Shown: positions 6,891 to 16,278, counted from the stretch's first letter. The stretch: 16,320 nt of DNA from Bacteriovoracaceae bacterium UBA4573 (GCA_002387735.1 DGKJ01000042.1:1-16320); one strand, 5' to 3'. Notes: generated from the letters alone by a model not told the origin. A program made the numbers and translations.

Positions 6891-7008
6891 CTTATTCGCG
6901 ATTATCGCTCTTGTCGTTGCTGCTTTCGGTGCTACTTACGCAATCACTGCTTCTGTAGATGCTAATTCCGCAGTAGTTCATGCTGATGATGAAGGCGGGC
7001 CCCGCTAG
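6883..7008 (+). CDS. Small secreted or membrane peptide, 41 residues
   Basis: Begins MKNLFAIIALVVAAFGATYA, a signal-peptide-like core rich in Ala and Val. The region SVDANSAVVHA follows, then the acidic tail DDEGGPR and a TAG stop. Cleavage is possible after TYA (residue 20) or after VHA (residue 34), which would release a seven-residue acidic peptide. A good GGAGG ribosome site precedes the ATG, so this copy should be translated better than gene 1. The two peptides keep the layout (Lys at 2-3, hydrophobic core, AIT near 20-22, short charged tail) but differ at most positions, unlike their nearly identical upstream cassettes. Function unknown; the same alternatives apply as for gene 1. Confidence 0.65.
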   Translation: MKNLFAIIALVVAAFGATYAITASVDANSAVVHADDEGGPR

Positions 7009-7327
7009 TTTCTAGTTGTTAACGTCCTGCATCAACAAGCGATTTACCGTATTCTTGATCTCCATCTAAACCCAATACATCCTGATAAATAATTCTGTAT
7101 TTCGAGCGCCTACCAATACGTTTAGACCGATCGTGGTAGTGCCCCTTCACAGTGCTTTTAAGTAGTTAAAGTAGTATTAATTGGAATATGTTCAGTTTGC
7201 AGAGCTAAAGGGACAAACACTGCTGCCCCCTTAGGTATGATTTTAATATTTAATCAGGTCAGTCACTAACTTAATTAAATTACATTGAATTTGGAACTTT
7301 TGGCAGCTGGCATGATCGCGCCCTCGC
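7009..7327. other. Intergenic stretch; one weak minus-strand frame, no recognised gene
   Basis: The clearest content is a 43-codon minus-strand frame (GTG at 7150 to a stop at 7019) with basic composition and no ribosome site; I do not recognise it. A weak CTAAGGG/CCCTTTAG inverted repeat near 7208-7234 could terminate the cyclase operon, but no U-run follows. Confidence 0.35.
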
Positions 7328-10159
7328 TCATGCTGCGACACGCTCGTCTAGCAGCTTTTGTGAAAACGCTAAAAGTTTTTCTCTATCAAATAGAAATATG
7401 TCAAATGGCAACTCTGGGACACTCACAGGGGCTCCGGAACACTCATCAAATATTCTCTTTATGTTTATGGCCTCTCCCTCTATTGCCGGTAAAGATACAG
7501 CGAGAACTACTCCAGGGATCGTCTTTGCATATTTTTCAATCGCATAAGTGTCATTTATGTCTTTGCCACAAGTATCCCAGGCAATACGGTGGGTATGACC
7601 AATAATCCCTCTAAACGGTTTTCCCCGGTGAATTACGACAACCGAACCCGTAATAGGTAGCAATCTCTTCGCTTTTTCTTCTACCGCACAGAGCAAGCGA
7701 ACACCCAGTCTCAGTCCGTTTCTATCTGCATGATCATCGACCGGTAAGGTGAACATCATTCCGTCACCGTTCCCCTTATCAAAAGTCGCGGCGTATTCAT
7801 CAGCTACATCAGATGCTACCTGATAAATTTCAGAAAATTTACGGGCGAGAACAATGGAATCTGTTTCCGATCTTGACGCCTGAGTTGATCCTCTGAGATC
7901 AAGCACGATTATTACGCACTCGCGTACGGCGCCAAAGATAGATTCATTTTCATCTCCTTTAACAATAAGATCAATTAATTCAGGACTTGCGAATCGCCGT
8001 AGCGCCTTTTCCTGTTGGGTGATTAAAGCACTGGAGTTCCATTGCTCCAGTGCAAAAGCAAAATACTTTAAGGGCAAGTCTAAACTTGCAACTATTGTTG
8101 CATTTAAGTTTGTTTGGTTTGGCGGATCGAGCAACGCGATGAGACCAAGCGTTTTTTCTCCTATTCCGACATGCAGGGATGCAAAGGCCGTGGTACGAGA
8201 GTCCTGCAGCACATCTACGGAGGGGGCAGCAAGTATTCCAAACAATGAAGTGATGGCTTCAATAAAAATATTTCGTTTTTCGTTGATAGTAATTGCAAAG
8301 GGGCTAAGCTTATTTGTTGCCCTAGCACGAAACGGAAGCACGGCCCACGAATTTGCTAGATCCTTATCCATATTGGCACTTCCCAGAAGATGAAGACGCT
8401 CCGTAACAGCATCAAATTCGAAAAACATACTGGCCACGCCAAATCTATTCGCTATTGATTTTAATGTTTCTTCAATAACCTCAGATTTACTTACGGCTAT
8501 TGCGTATTTTTCATTTAGACATTTGACTACCGCAGTACTTGCCTTTTGAATCTCATTATTCGACTGTTCCTTTTGACGCACAACTTGCGTTGCAATCAGA
8601 TCGAGAAATGAGTTTATTGTTTGTTCAATAGTTATTCTGGCTTCACTCGATTTCGATGTGCTTTCTTTAAGTGCAAATTCCGTTAGAGAGATCGCACCGT
8701 AGCAATCACTCCCAACCTTAATAGGAACTATCACTGCAATACTACTCTTGTAGACATCACGTCGCACGGCAGTACCCTGCGGCGCATAGGTAGCCAGCTG
8801 CTCGCTACTGACCCACCAGAGTCCCTCGCCAGTTTGAATAACACGGGCAAATACTGGCGGTAACAAACCGTCTTCAATACCTCTTATTGTTCCACGATTA
8901 AAAGTAATAATAACTGGAGACTCCAGTGCTAAGTAACAAAGAGAAACTTTCTGCGCACCCGAGTGTCGCGCCAACAAGCGACAGTACTCCCCCAATCTAC
9001 TTTTCCAGTGCTTTGAATCGGTAGACTGACTACTTCGAAGTAAGTCCAAACTTTGCGAAAGCTCCTGACGCTGATGCCAGTACCAATGATGCACAATTAA
9101 TTCCAATGCAGATTGCAGATTAGCGCCTAAATAAAGTCCGAAAATTCCAAATCCTGACGCGTAAAAACCCGCTTTTACTGAATAAACCCCAAAGAGGGCC
9201 AAACTGTCGAACGCCATCAACACACAATAGGGCAGAATATATCGATTTTCCCGAATTGCAATTGCGCTTAGAAAGGAAATTACTCCCACCGAAAGATACA
9301 TCCACCGATATGTGCCGTAAATAAACTGAGATTCGATACCATATGGCGTAGCAACCCCAATGAAGAGTAAACTCACCCACAAAATAGATAAAACACTTCT
9401 CAAAACTACCCTGGGTATCGCGTAGTATAGGACCGTGGGCCCCCAAAGCATCAATGCATAAACTCGAATGATTTCAGGAGGTACACCTAATGTCATCAAT
9501 AAACCATCAAACACCGTACTCCAGGAAAAGAGAGTAGAAGCTGCTAACACTGTAGAAATAATAACGTGTGAGTAATTAACTCGTTTTTGAGATGCTAAAA
9601 GAAGCACCACACCTAGTCCAAAAATTAGTAGGGCAGTAAGTAAAAAGTAGTGAATATTATAAAGTGAATAAACAAACTGTATAATTTCAATTCGTGACTT
9701 TTCCCCCACAAACAAAAATGGAGAATCCATTCCCAGTTTTTTTGTATGTTTTGGCGAAACGCAGATCACTCTAACATTTAAAGGTCCTGCCTCCGAATTT
9801 GTGAAATCAATCTCTTTTAGCTGAAAACGCGACCAAGTAAATTTAATTTGTTCAGAGTTTACGATCTTATTGAATTCTTGACTTCTAACTATGAGATAGG
9901 AGTCGAGGTGGGCCCCAAAATAACCAAGCGCAGGCACTGTGACCTGCGAATTCGGGGTAGGTCGCACGAGAAACTCATATTCCCGCGTACACATTTCATC
10001 CGAGCAACTAATCGGTCCAACACTTTCCGGTTCAACTATATTAATATTCTGAACACGTGCTAACTTAAATAGTACGAGGTCTCGAGTAAGGCCAACAACG
10101 GCTGGTACAACCACCAAAATAATGACGAAAACTAACCTTAGTCTCGAACTATGTAACAT
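7328..10159 (-). CDS. 7TM receptor (7TMR-DISM-like) with GAF-like regions and class III nucleotide cyclase
   Basis: 943 residues. An N-terminal anchor (9-25) and a periplasmic domain (about 30-160) precede a block of seven hydrophobic spans (about 168-350), the layout of 7TMR-DISM receptors. After a short helix, two GAF-like regions follow (about 385-530 and 555-705). The C-terminal part (about 720-900) is a class III cyclase domain. VIIVLDLRGST carries the first metal Asp (D754), and KGNGDGMM carries the second (D799), with K795 a candidate purine-contacting Lys. In the later VNxAAR-like segment I read KDINDTYAIEKYA, so N869 is present but the usual Arg four residues on is not. Activity and the choice of cAMP or cGMP are therefore open. 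Its ATG lies one base after the PilZ gene stop, so it is the last gene of a coupled operon. Confidence 0.85.
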   Translation of the reverse strand: MLHSSRLRLVFVIILVVVPAVVGLTRDLVLFKLARVQNINIVEPESVGPISCSDEMCTREYEFLVRPTPNSQVTVPALGYFGAHLDSYLIVRSQEFNKIVNSEQIKFTWSRFQLKEIDFTNSEAGPLNVRVICVSPKHTKKLGMDSPFLFVGEKSRIEIIQFVYSLYNIHYFLLTALLIFGLGVVLLLASQKRVNYSHVIISTVLAASTLFSWSTVFDGLLMTLGVPPEIIRVYALMLWGPTVLYYAIPRVVLRSVLSILWVSLLFIGVATPYGIESQFIYGTYRWMYLSVGVISFLSAIAIRENRYILPYCVLMAFDSLALFGVYSVKAGFYASGFGIFGLYLGANLQSALELIVHHWYWHQRQELSQSLDLLRSSQSTDSKHWKSRLGEYCRLLARHSGAQKVSLCYLALESPVIITFNRGTIRGIEDGLLPPVFARVIQTGEGLWWVSSEQLATYAPQGTAVRRDVYKSSIAVIVPIKVGSDCYGAISLTEFALKESTSKSSEARITIEQTINSFLDLIATQVVRQKEQSNNEIQKASTAVVKCLNEKYAIAVSKSEVIEETLKSIANRFGVASMFFEFDAVTERLHLLGSANMDKDLANSWAVLPFRARATNKLSPFAITINEKRNIFIEAITSLFGILAAPSVDVLQDSRTTAFASLHVGIGEKTLGLIALLDPPNQTNLNATIVASLDLPLKYFAFALEQWNSSALITQQEKALRRFASPELIDLIVKGDENESIFGAVRECVIIVLDLRGSTQASRSETDSIVLARKFSEIYQVASDVADEYAATFDKGNGDGMMFTLPVDDHADRNGLRLGVRLLCAVEEKAKRLLPITGSVVVIHRGKPFRGIIGHTHRIAWDTCGKDINDTYAIEKYAKTIPGVVLAVSLPAIEGEAINIKRIFDECSGAPVSVPELPFDIFLFDREKLLAFSQKLLDERVAA

Positions 10160-10160
10160 A

Positions 10161-12029
10161 CTAAGACACCCCCGATTGGAGGCGCTGTTTCAATAAATCA
10201 ATCAAAAACCAGCAAAATTTTATATGATTTATTGCAGGAGACTTCATAGTGAAGGAAAGATCGACAAATACTACGTCTGTCGTACCTTCGACTAGTTCTC
10301 TTTTCTTCAGTTTTATGAATTTAAGAAACTCAGGCGGGTCTGGGAAGTTTTTCAAACAAAAAATAAAAAGAGCGTTAACTACACCGGTAATATTATGACT
10401 ATAGTGCGACTTCAGCCGATAGGCGAGTCCAAGGGCAGATACCTTTTCTTTATCTAAAATAATTTCGAGATAAGTTTTATGATGGTCTCCCAGCCTCGAA
10501 AGCATTTGATTAACAGTTCGGTTATTTGCGGTAATAGACCAAAAATCTAACGCATCAAGAATTTCCTGGGGAAACATTCTTGAAAATTTAGCTTTTTCGA
10601 AGGAAAGCATCTCTTCGGTCGATAGAAAGTTGAACTCACCTTCATGTTTTCCATCTATTTTTTCAAAAGGAGTCGTTACATGAAATGCCGGCAGATATAT
10701 AGATGCGTTTTTACCACTCCACAGTCTCTTGTTTTTTTCGACGGTATCATCAAATATCCCTATAAAAAATCTTGGACTACCCTTTAAATATTTTGACTCG
10801 ATCGCTAATTGACGCAAAACTGTGTTTGCCAGCAAATCAATATTCTGTTTTTTTTCTGCTGTACTTGAAACTTCCTGAAGGAACCAACAGTTATCGCAGA
10901 ACCTAAAGGTGGAAATGTGCTGATGCAATTTTGGAGAACTATTGAATCCGCCAAACCTTCGTATCAGGCCCAGGTTTTCAGGCAATGTACTCTCCGAATT
11001 AAAACTTTCTATCAAATCTGAACCGTAAACCGCACGACGACTGTTCTTGAGGAATGTGGATTCCGTAAATAATTCTGCAAGATCCATGATCGCCGCCAGG
11101 TTCGAGGAAAACTCCATTGAACTGTCATATTTCGAAATGAATCTCGACCACTGATTTGCATGAGAGTTATTATGATTGGTATGAACTCTGAATCCAAACC
11201 TCTTACCTTCGCGTCGAATCGGATAAAATGTAATTTCGGGGTCACTTGAAACCATTACTAAACCGATTGGAACCGTTTCTGCGGCTGTTTCACTATTAAA
11301 CTCGCCGCTAAACCCCGTTAAACTTATGTCTGTAACTAAAATGTGACCTGATAGATTTATTTTTGTTTCAGGATGAGATCGAAAAACAATCGAACAAAAT
11401 GACGTGGTGTGTCTTGGCGGTCTGTCGCGTATCTCCCGATGTCCATTAAAAGAATAACCATTGTCATCTTCGATTTTAATCACATATTTAATTCCCTCTT
11501 TCACAATGAGTTTATTAAGAAAAACTCCTTTTCCATAAAAGATATCGGGACTGTCGCTTCGTGATTTTATAACTACGGTTAAAGTTTCACCTCTGGCTGG
11601 CATTTCAATATTGGTTGGGGACAAAATTGCAACAAAATCAGCGCTAATGTCATGAGCTACCCCAATAACCACTCCTGACGACCAGTAAATCTCAGCATTC
11701 AGGCGCATTAAATGTAAAGGGAAGCGTCGATTCTTGCGCAAATCCTCTGTTTTAATCTCTGTCGGAAATGCGTACCTCCCGTTGTCTAGCCTCGCCACGG
11801 TAAAACGTATTCGCTTACTGTAAAAAACCGCTTCGCATGTGATCTCGGCCCACGCTAGAGCCAGTTGCCCCTGGAAGGATAGTGACTCGGGGTGATTTCT
11901 AATTTCTATTGTTTGTGGAACCAACAGTCTTTCCTCGGTTTTGGGGGCACTACAAAATACAATTGTTGAACAAATCTCAAGCTCGCCTAAAATGCCGCGA
12001 ATCATTCTTTTTGATCTGGTAGTAGTCAC
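10161..12029 (-). CDS. Double PilZ-domain protein with unknown C-terminal domain
   Basis: 622 residues, starting at a GTG that overlaps the upstream TGA (GTGA). Residues 1-95 resemble the beta-rich N-terminal part of YcgR-type proteins. A first PilZ-like domain has the RxxxR motif (R98-R102), but its DxSxxG motif reads DISADF (127-132), with the Gly lost. A second domain (about 196-290) has a good DISLTG (234-239), but its Arg cluster, RDRPPR at 201-206, has the wrong spacing for RxxxR. PilZ domains bind c-di-GMP through both motifs, so binding may be shared or partial. The last ~330 residues, with a CDNC pair at about 378-381, match nothing I recognise; an acyltransferase-like fold is only a guess. 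No signal peptide or membrane span is seen, so it should be cytoplasmic. Confidence 0.7.
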   Translation of the reverse strand: MTTTRSKRMIRGILGELEICSTIVFCSAPKTEERLLVPQTIEIRNHPESLSFQGQLALAWAEITCEAVFYSKRIRFTVARLDNGRYAFPTEIKTEDLRKNRRFPLHLMRLNAEIYWSSGVVIGVAHDISADFVAILSPTNIEMPARGETLTVVIKSRSDSPDIFYGKGVFLNKLIVKEGIKYVIKIEDDNGYSFNGHREIRDRPPRHTTSFCSIVFRSHPETKINLSGHILVTDISLTGFSGEFNSETAAETVPIGLVMVSSDPEITFYPIRREGKRFGFRVHTNHNNSHANQWSRFISKYDSSMEFSSNLAAIMDLAELFTESTFLKNSRRAVYGSDLIESFNSESTLPENLGLIRRFGGFNSSPKLHQHISTFRFCDNCWFLQEVSSTAEKKQNIDLLANTVLRQLAIESKYLKGSPRFFIGIFDDTVEKNKRLWSGKNASIYLPAFHVTTPFEKIDGKHEGEFNFLSTEEMLSFEKAKFSRMFPQEILDALDFWSITANNRTVNQMLSRLGDHHKTYLEIILDKEKVSALGLAYRLKSHYSHNITGVVNALFIFCLKNFPDPPEFLKFIKLKKRELVEGTTDVVFVDLSFTMKSPAINHIKFCWFLIDLLKQRLQSGVS

Positions 12030-13177
12030 GTTCGGCTAATCCTTTTCAACAACCGATCGACAATTTCGCTCCATGAATTTGGAATTATATGCAAGCACTC
12101 ACGAAGTCTTTCAATTGTCATTTTTTCATATTCCAAATTATAATTCTGTTGCACCGAGTTTGCCCAACGAGAGAACACTATCTTGGGAGTTTCACTTCTT
12201 AGGAAAATAGCTAAATTATCGGTATTGTGAATCGCGTATGCAAGTTGGGCGAAACGAAATGCCACAATGGACATTATTTCATCGACGCTAAACTGGCTAC
12301 ACGTAGAACGAAACTCTATTGTTCCAATCGATCGAGGGCGTATATAAGTGTAATCTCTTACTGGAAAGAAAGACTCGGAAGAAAATATTTGAGGAGTATC
12401 GTTATACGCCTTAACATAGGACTCTACTGAGTTCGGAATCTCCCTCGGGACCGTTAGCAATCTATAGTTATCACCAAAAGTCTTTTCATATAGTAACGTT
12501 CGAGCGTGTCCACATTCAGTGCTCCGATATCGCGTACATTTAGAGAACAAAGGTATTGTCATCCATTCAATTTCATAAAGTAGGGGAAGCATCCTAAAGA
12601 TATGTTCGTCTAAAATATTTAAATGTACCTGAGTAGCAGAGATAATACTTGGAAACAGGGGATTAAAAAAAATTGATTCAGGATCGCCCATTTGAACCCG
12701 GTCTAAATAATTATTAATTCGCGGTGTATCAAGGTACTCAACCTCCGCATTCGGGAGGTCCAAGATTGATTTTTCAATGCGTCTAAGATTTAAACTTGAA
12801 AGAATGTAATCTATTTCTGAGATAACCTCGGCAGTAAGATGCTTCAAACTTTCAAAATCGCCTCTCGGCGGCAAGGATATCTCTATGATGTTAAATGAGA
12901 AGTCAGGTTTTATTGAAATAAAACCAAACTCCGTTTCTTTAGCTGCAGTAAAAGTATTCGCCCCCCGGGCGGGACTGTCATTGTATTTGAAATTTTTCTT
13001 TAGCTCCTTAAAAATCTCTATCGCTTCCGATTTTAAAATTGGACGACCATCTAATTTACAAATTAAAAACTCTACCTCAAGCCCAATTAAAATTCGAGAT
13101 AGGTCGCCATTCCAGGCGGGATATTTAGGCGATGAAAAAAAATGAGACTTAAATTCAGCTACTGTCAATTTTTTCAT
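12026..13177 (-). CDS. Glutamate-cysteine ligase family 2 (GCS2/YbdK-like) enzyme
   Basis: 383 residues from the ATG at 13177. Motifs of the GCS2 superfamily of ATP-dependent carboxylate-amine ligases appear in the correct order. IGLEVEF (31-37) supplies acidic metal/ATP ligands. KPDFSFNIIEISLPP (about 90-104) and ATQVHLNI (181-188, the family's HVH-like segment) follow. GTIEFRSTCSQ (about 285-295) is the family's late EFR motif. These enzymes form an amide bond using ATP; the substrate here cannot be read from sequence, so glutathione synthesis should not be assumed. A TTG at 13189 is an alternative start. The gene is the first of a coupled three-gene operon, which suggests that its product, or its control, is linked to nucleotide signalling. 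Confidence 0.75.
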   Translation of the reverse strand: MKKLTVAEFKSHFFSSPKYPAWNGDLSRILIGLEVEFLICKLDGRPILKSEAIEIFKELKKNFKYNDSPARGANTFTAAKETEFGFISIKPDFSFNIIEISLPPRGDFESLKHLTAEVISEIDYILSSLNLRRIEKSILDLPNAEVEYLDTPRINNYLDRVQMGDPESIFFNPLFPSIISATQVHLNILDEHIFRMLPLLYEIEWMTIPLFSKCTRYRSTECGHARTLLYEKTFGDNYRLLTVPREIPNSVESYVKAYNDTPQIFSSESFFPVRDYTYIRPRSIGTIEFRSTCSQFSVDEIMSIVAFRFAQLAYAIHNTDNLAIFLRSETPKIVFSRWANSVQQNYNLEYEKMTIERLRECLHIIPNSWSEIVDRLLKRISRT

Positions 13178-13307
13178 TAAGGAATCCAAAAATTAATCTT
13201 TCTACCCTCTCTCTACTTCTAAAGAATCGTCACTCTTCAGCTTTAGGTAGATAGGCAAAATCTGCTGATAAGACCACTTTTAGGAATCGATATAGTTAGC
13301 AGTATAA

Positions 13308-14102
13308 CTAACGACAGCGAACGAGATTAATTCCCCATTCAAGTACAGCTTCGTTATTCGTTCTAAGACTCTCTATTTCATTATTGAGCAATTTTTGCCG
13401 CTCAGCATCATCATAAAGTATGCCGCCTGCCATAATGGGGGAAAAAACTTCCAGCCAGTTGGCTCGTCCAATATTCACAGCGCTAATCGTTATAGGTTTA
13501 TTATTGAAAACATCAAAGCCGGCGTTTTCGGCTACAGCCTGAAGGCGACCTCCGATAGCTCTATCTCCTCCAAGGCATGCTTGCTGTTTGTTTTTCGCAG
13601 CTAATGCATAGGCGATTATACTAGAGCTAGGCGAGATTTTTATCCGTCTATCATCTGTGTCAATTAGATAAACTATACAGGTTAGAGCTTTGGCTGCCCG
13701 CACTGTTGTAAGAACTTTATTAATTTGCTGATTTTCTAGATGCTGCAATACAAATCGAATAAATATAACCGAGGGATTAAAGCTCCTGATTCCTACTTCA
13801 AGGAGATTCGAGTTTAGAAGATCTACATTTACACAGTCTATACCAAAATGATTTTTTGCCGCATCGAGCAAAGTCTGGTTCCGATCAAAACCTCGCAGGC
13901 ACGAGCTCGGAAATTTATTTTTTACTTCGCGAAGATAGGCCCCGTTGCCGCAGCCCAAATCAAGAACTCTTGCATTTTCGTTAAGATCCTCTAAAAAAAA
14001 ATCTTCTTCCAATGGGAACAAGATCTTTGCTTGAAGTCTGAGCCTAAGAAGTTCAACGTTTAGTCTTTCTTGTACATCCAAATCATAACTATGTTTTTCC
14101 AT
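13308..14102 (-). CDS. Class I SAM-dependent methyltransferase
   Basis: 264 residues. SAM-binding motif I is VLDLGCGNG (46-54). The acidic residue of motif II is in GFDRN (71-75), and a D is well placed in the VNVDLL stretch (about 91-96). FIRFVLQHL (114-122) is a typical post-motif segment of Methyltransf_25-type enzymes, and the late GGDRAIGGRL element (about 178-187) occurs in the same group. There is no membrane span, so the enzyme is probably cytoplasmic with a small-molecule substrate, which I cannot name. The start has a GAGG ribosome site five bases away. The gene is on the same strand as the downstream GCS2-PilZ-cyclase operon, separated by about 130 bases with a small GTTAG/CTAAC hairpin near its stop. 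It may or may not share the transcript. Confidence 0.85.
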   Translation of the reverse strand: MEKHSYDLDVQERLNVELLRLRLQAKILFPLEEDFFLEDLNENARVLDLGCGNGAYLREVKNKFPSSCLRGFDRNQTLLDAAKNHFGIDCVNVDLLNSNLLEVGIRSFNPSVIFIRFVLQHLENQQINKVLTTVRAAKALTCIVYLIDTDDRRIKISPSSSIIAYALAAKNKQQACLGGDRAIGGRLQAVAENAGFDVFNNKPITISAVNIGRANWLEVFSPIMAGGILYDDAERQKLLNNEIESLRTNNEAVLEWGINLVRCR

Positions 14103-14266
14103 GTGACCTCAGAAAGGCAAAAGGTGCCGTTGTCTAATTTACTTCGATACTAAAGATACTAAAAGTTTATTAAAAATTGCACCAACCATTTCTAGGATAC
14201 CTCATGAAATGACGACCCGATTCCACTACCCTTAGTCTAACTCACATTCGGCCAGCTAAAACACGG

Positions 14267-16207
14267 CTACAACCCACCCGGCAAAATTAGCTCTACCCGC
14301 GTGCCAACTTCGGAAGTTTGAATTTTGAGTTCGCCGCCCCAGGATTTGAGTTGTTTCATGGCGTGATACAGACCAAGACCGGTGCCACCTGCTTTACCAA
14401 ACGTTGCGCCCTTAGAACCAAGTGTTGCTAATATTTCGGTGGGTATGCCGCGGCCGTTGTCGGCAATAATTACCTCTACAAATGCGCCGGCTGTGGCGGC
14501 CGTAACGTGTATTTCTGTGGCGGCAGCCTCTTTTGCGTTGTTAAAAATATTTGAAATAATTCGGGCTAATTCTTTTTCACTTGCTCGCACCACTGCTGTG
14601 AATGGACGGGGTAAATCTACCTGCAACTGAACGGGGCTCGCTGTGTTTTTCCACTCGATAAGTTTTTCGCGCTGAACATTTTGTAAAATATTCCCAACGT
14701 CACATATTTGTACCTCGGCGCCGCGTTCACCAGCTTCTGCTAGCTTGCCTGACAATTTAATATCTTCGGCTATTGCGACTATTCGATTCAGCGCGAGTTG
14801 AGTCATTTCGCGGCGCTCGCCCGCAGAAATGGACTCATCGTTATTTAACATTTTTAACGCACTAATAGGTGACTTGATATCGTGATAAACTTGTGCAGAA
14901 ATTTCAGCAATAACTTGGGCTCGTTCAGATTGTTTAAAAGTAATAACGAAATCATAGAATAATACTGCAGAAAACAACATAGAAAAAATTAGCCCGCTGT
15001 CTAACAATAAGAATGCAATATCTCGGTTGTTAGTAGGCGCATATGGAGCAACAATTGCGAATATCGTAACCCGAATTAAAAATATAATAATTATCGCAAA
15101 GAAAATTGTGCGATTGGCTAATACAGATCGTCTGCGCTTGAAAAGGAACACTAGGTAAAGCGTAAGGAAAAGCAGTACAAACGGTATACCGTAGGAACGA
15201 AACGGCGCCCGATACACTTCCATTTCCAACTTGGGAAAACTTGTTAAACTAAACGACAAACATACTAGGACAGAAATTACCTGAATTGGTTTAAACAATG
15301 AAGGCGCAACTTTACTTAAGGAAAGTACAAATAAAATCGTTGTAGATAATTCTGCAAAATCAGCAATCATTAGGAACTGGAAGGTATGATACAGATTCGA
15401 ATTAATATTCGTACCTAAGTGAAACTGCAAATATCGTGCTGCCAACGCCAATAGAAAAAAACCAAAATATAAGTAATGCCTGCGGTCGCGTACAACTGCC
15501 CAACACAGAATAAATACGATAGCGAGTAAAAGATTGACTAAACCAAATACAATAGAGCGCACATAATAATAGTGAGCATCTCGCGAAAGAATCGCGTTTG
15601 ACGCTTTCGGGGTCGTGAACCCCGCAGCATGAAATCGAGAAAACGCATCTGGACGAACGCCGTTATAAATATTTTCTACACTAATCACAATTTCTAGCGG
15701 TACATTTTTTTTTATTCGTTCATGCGGGATCGCGATAACAAACGGGAATCGACTATCAATGCCGTAGCCGCTAATATAAAGCTGGCCATCGACCCAGATT
15801 TGGTGGCGACTAAGTGCCCAACCTAAAACCAATTGATTTGCACCTAGCTCTGCAGCTCTTTTCAATGTTTCAACCGGAATACGTGTTCCAAGCCAAGTTA
15901 CCCGGGGTGGACGTTGCCCCAAGATTCTATTTTTGTGTTCGGTATCGGCTTGATGATAGGGACTCTGGAAAAGTTCCCTGACGGCGTCTTTCTTACAACC
16001 TTCACTAGCCTTACAAACCGCAAATTCTGAGTCACCGTAAACGACGCTCCATTCTTGCGAAGTAATCGGGATTTGAATGTTTCTATTCTGAAAATCGGTA
16101 ATGATACTTTTGATATCTTTAAAAAGTGGGTAGGCGACAATCGCGACGAGCAATAGAAAATATGCAACGGTGGTTGACGATTGAAATCGTGAAAAAAAAC
16201 GTCTCAC
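14267..16207 (-). CDS. Sensor histidine kinase with 7TMR-DISM receptor region
   Basis: 646 residues, starting at a GTG with AAGGAG six bases upstream. An N-terminal span (about 12-30) is followed by a periplasmic domain (about 35-205) with a jelly-roll-like pattern common in DISM receptors. Seven hydrophobic spans follow (about 215-425). The kinase core has the phosphorylated His in VYHDIKSP (H442), then an N-box with NIFNNAKEA (553-561), G1 DNGRGIP (583-589) and G2 GGTGLGLYH (607-615). All residues needed for autophosphorylation are present. No receiver domain is attached and no response regulator gene is nearby. A second copy of the same kinase ends 72 bases upstream, at the right window edge. 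Confidence 0.9.
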   Translation of the reverse strand: MRRFFSRFQSSTTVAYFLLLVAIVAYPLFKDIKSIITDFQNRNIQIPITSQEWSVVYGDSEFAVCKASEGCKKDAVRELFQSPYHQADTEHKNRILGQRPPRVTWLGTRIPVETLKRAAELGANQLVLGWALSRHQIWVDGQLYISGYGIDSRFPFVIAIPHERIKKNVPLEIVISVENIYNGVRPDAFSRFHAAGFTTPKASNAILSRDAHYYYVRSIVFGLVNLLLAIVFILCWAVVRDRRHYLYFGFFLLALAARYLQFHLGTNINSNLYHTFQFLMIADFAELSTTILFVLSLSKVAPSLFKPIQVISVLVCLSFSLTSFPKLEMEVYRAPFRSYGIPFVLLFLTLYLVFLFKRRRSVLANRTIFFAIIIIFLIRVTIFAIVAPYAPTNNRDIAFLLLDSGLIFSMLFSAVLFYDFVITFKQSERAQVIAEISAQVYHDIKSPISALKMLNNDESISAGERREMTQLALNRIVAIAEDIKLSGKLAEAGERGAEVQICDVGNILQNVQREKLIEWKNTASPVQLQVDLPRPFTAVVRASEKELARIISNIFNNAKEAAATEIHVTAATAGAFVEVIIADNGRGIPTEILATLGSKGATFGKAGGTGLGLYHAMKQLKSWGGELKIQTSEVGTRVELILPGGL

Positions 16208-16278
16208 AACCAGCTCCTTAAAATCTTTTTACGATAACTTAAATGTTACCTTTTAAGAATTGGATATAGTATTCATTT

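Noticed and set aside
7019..7150. 43-codon minus-strand frame starting with GTG
   Set aside because: No ribosome site, no family I recognise and no conserved neighbour; too weak to call a gene.
9120..9446. Overlapping frames inside the cyclase, PilZ and kinase genes
   Set aside because: They lie in other frames of longer genes that have clear domain motifs.
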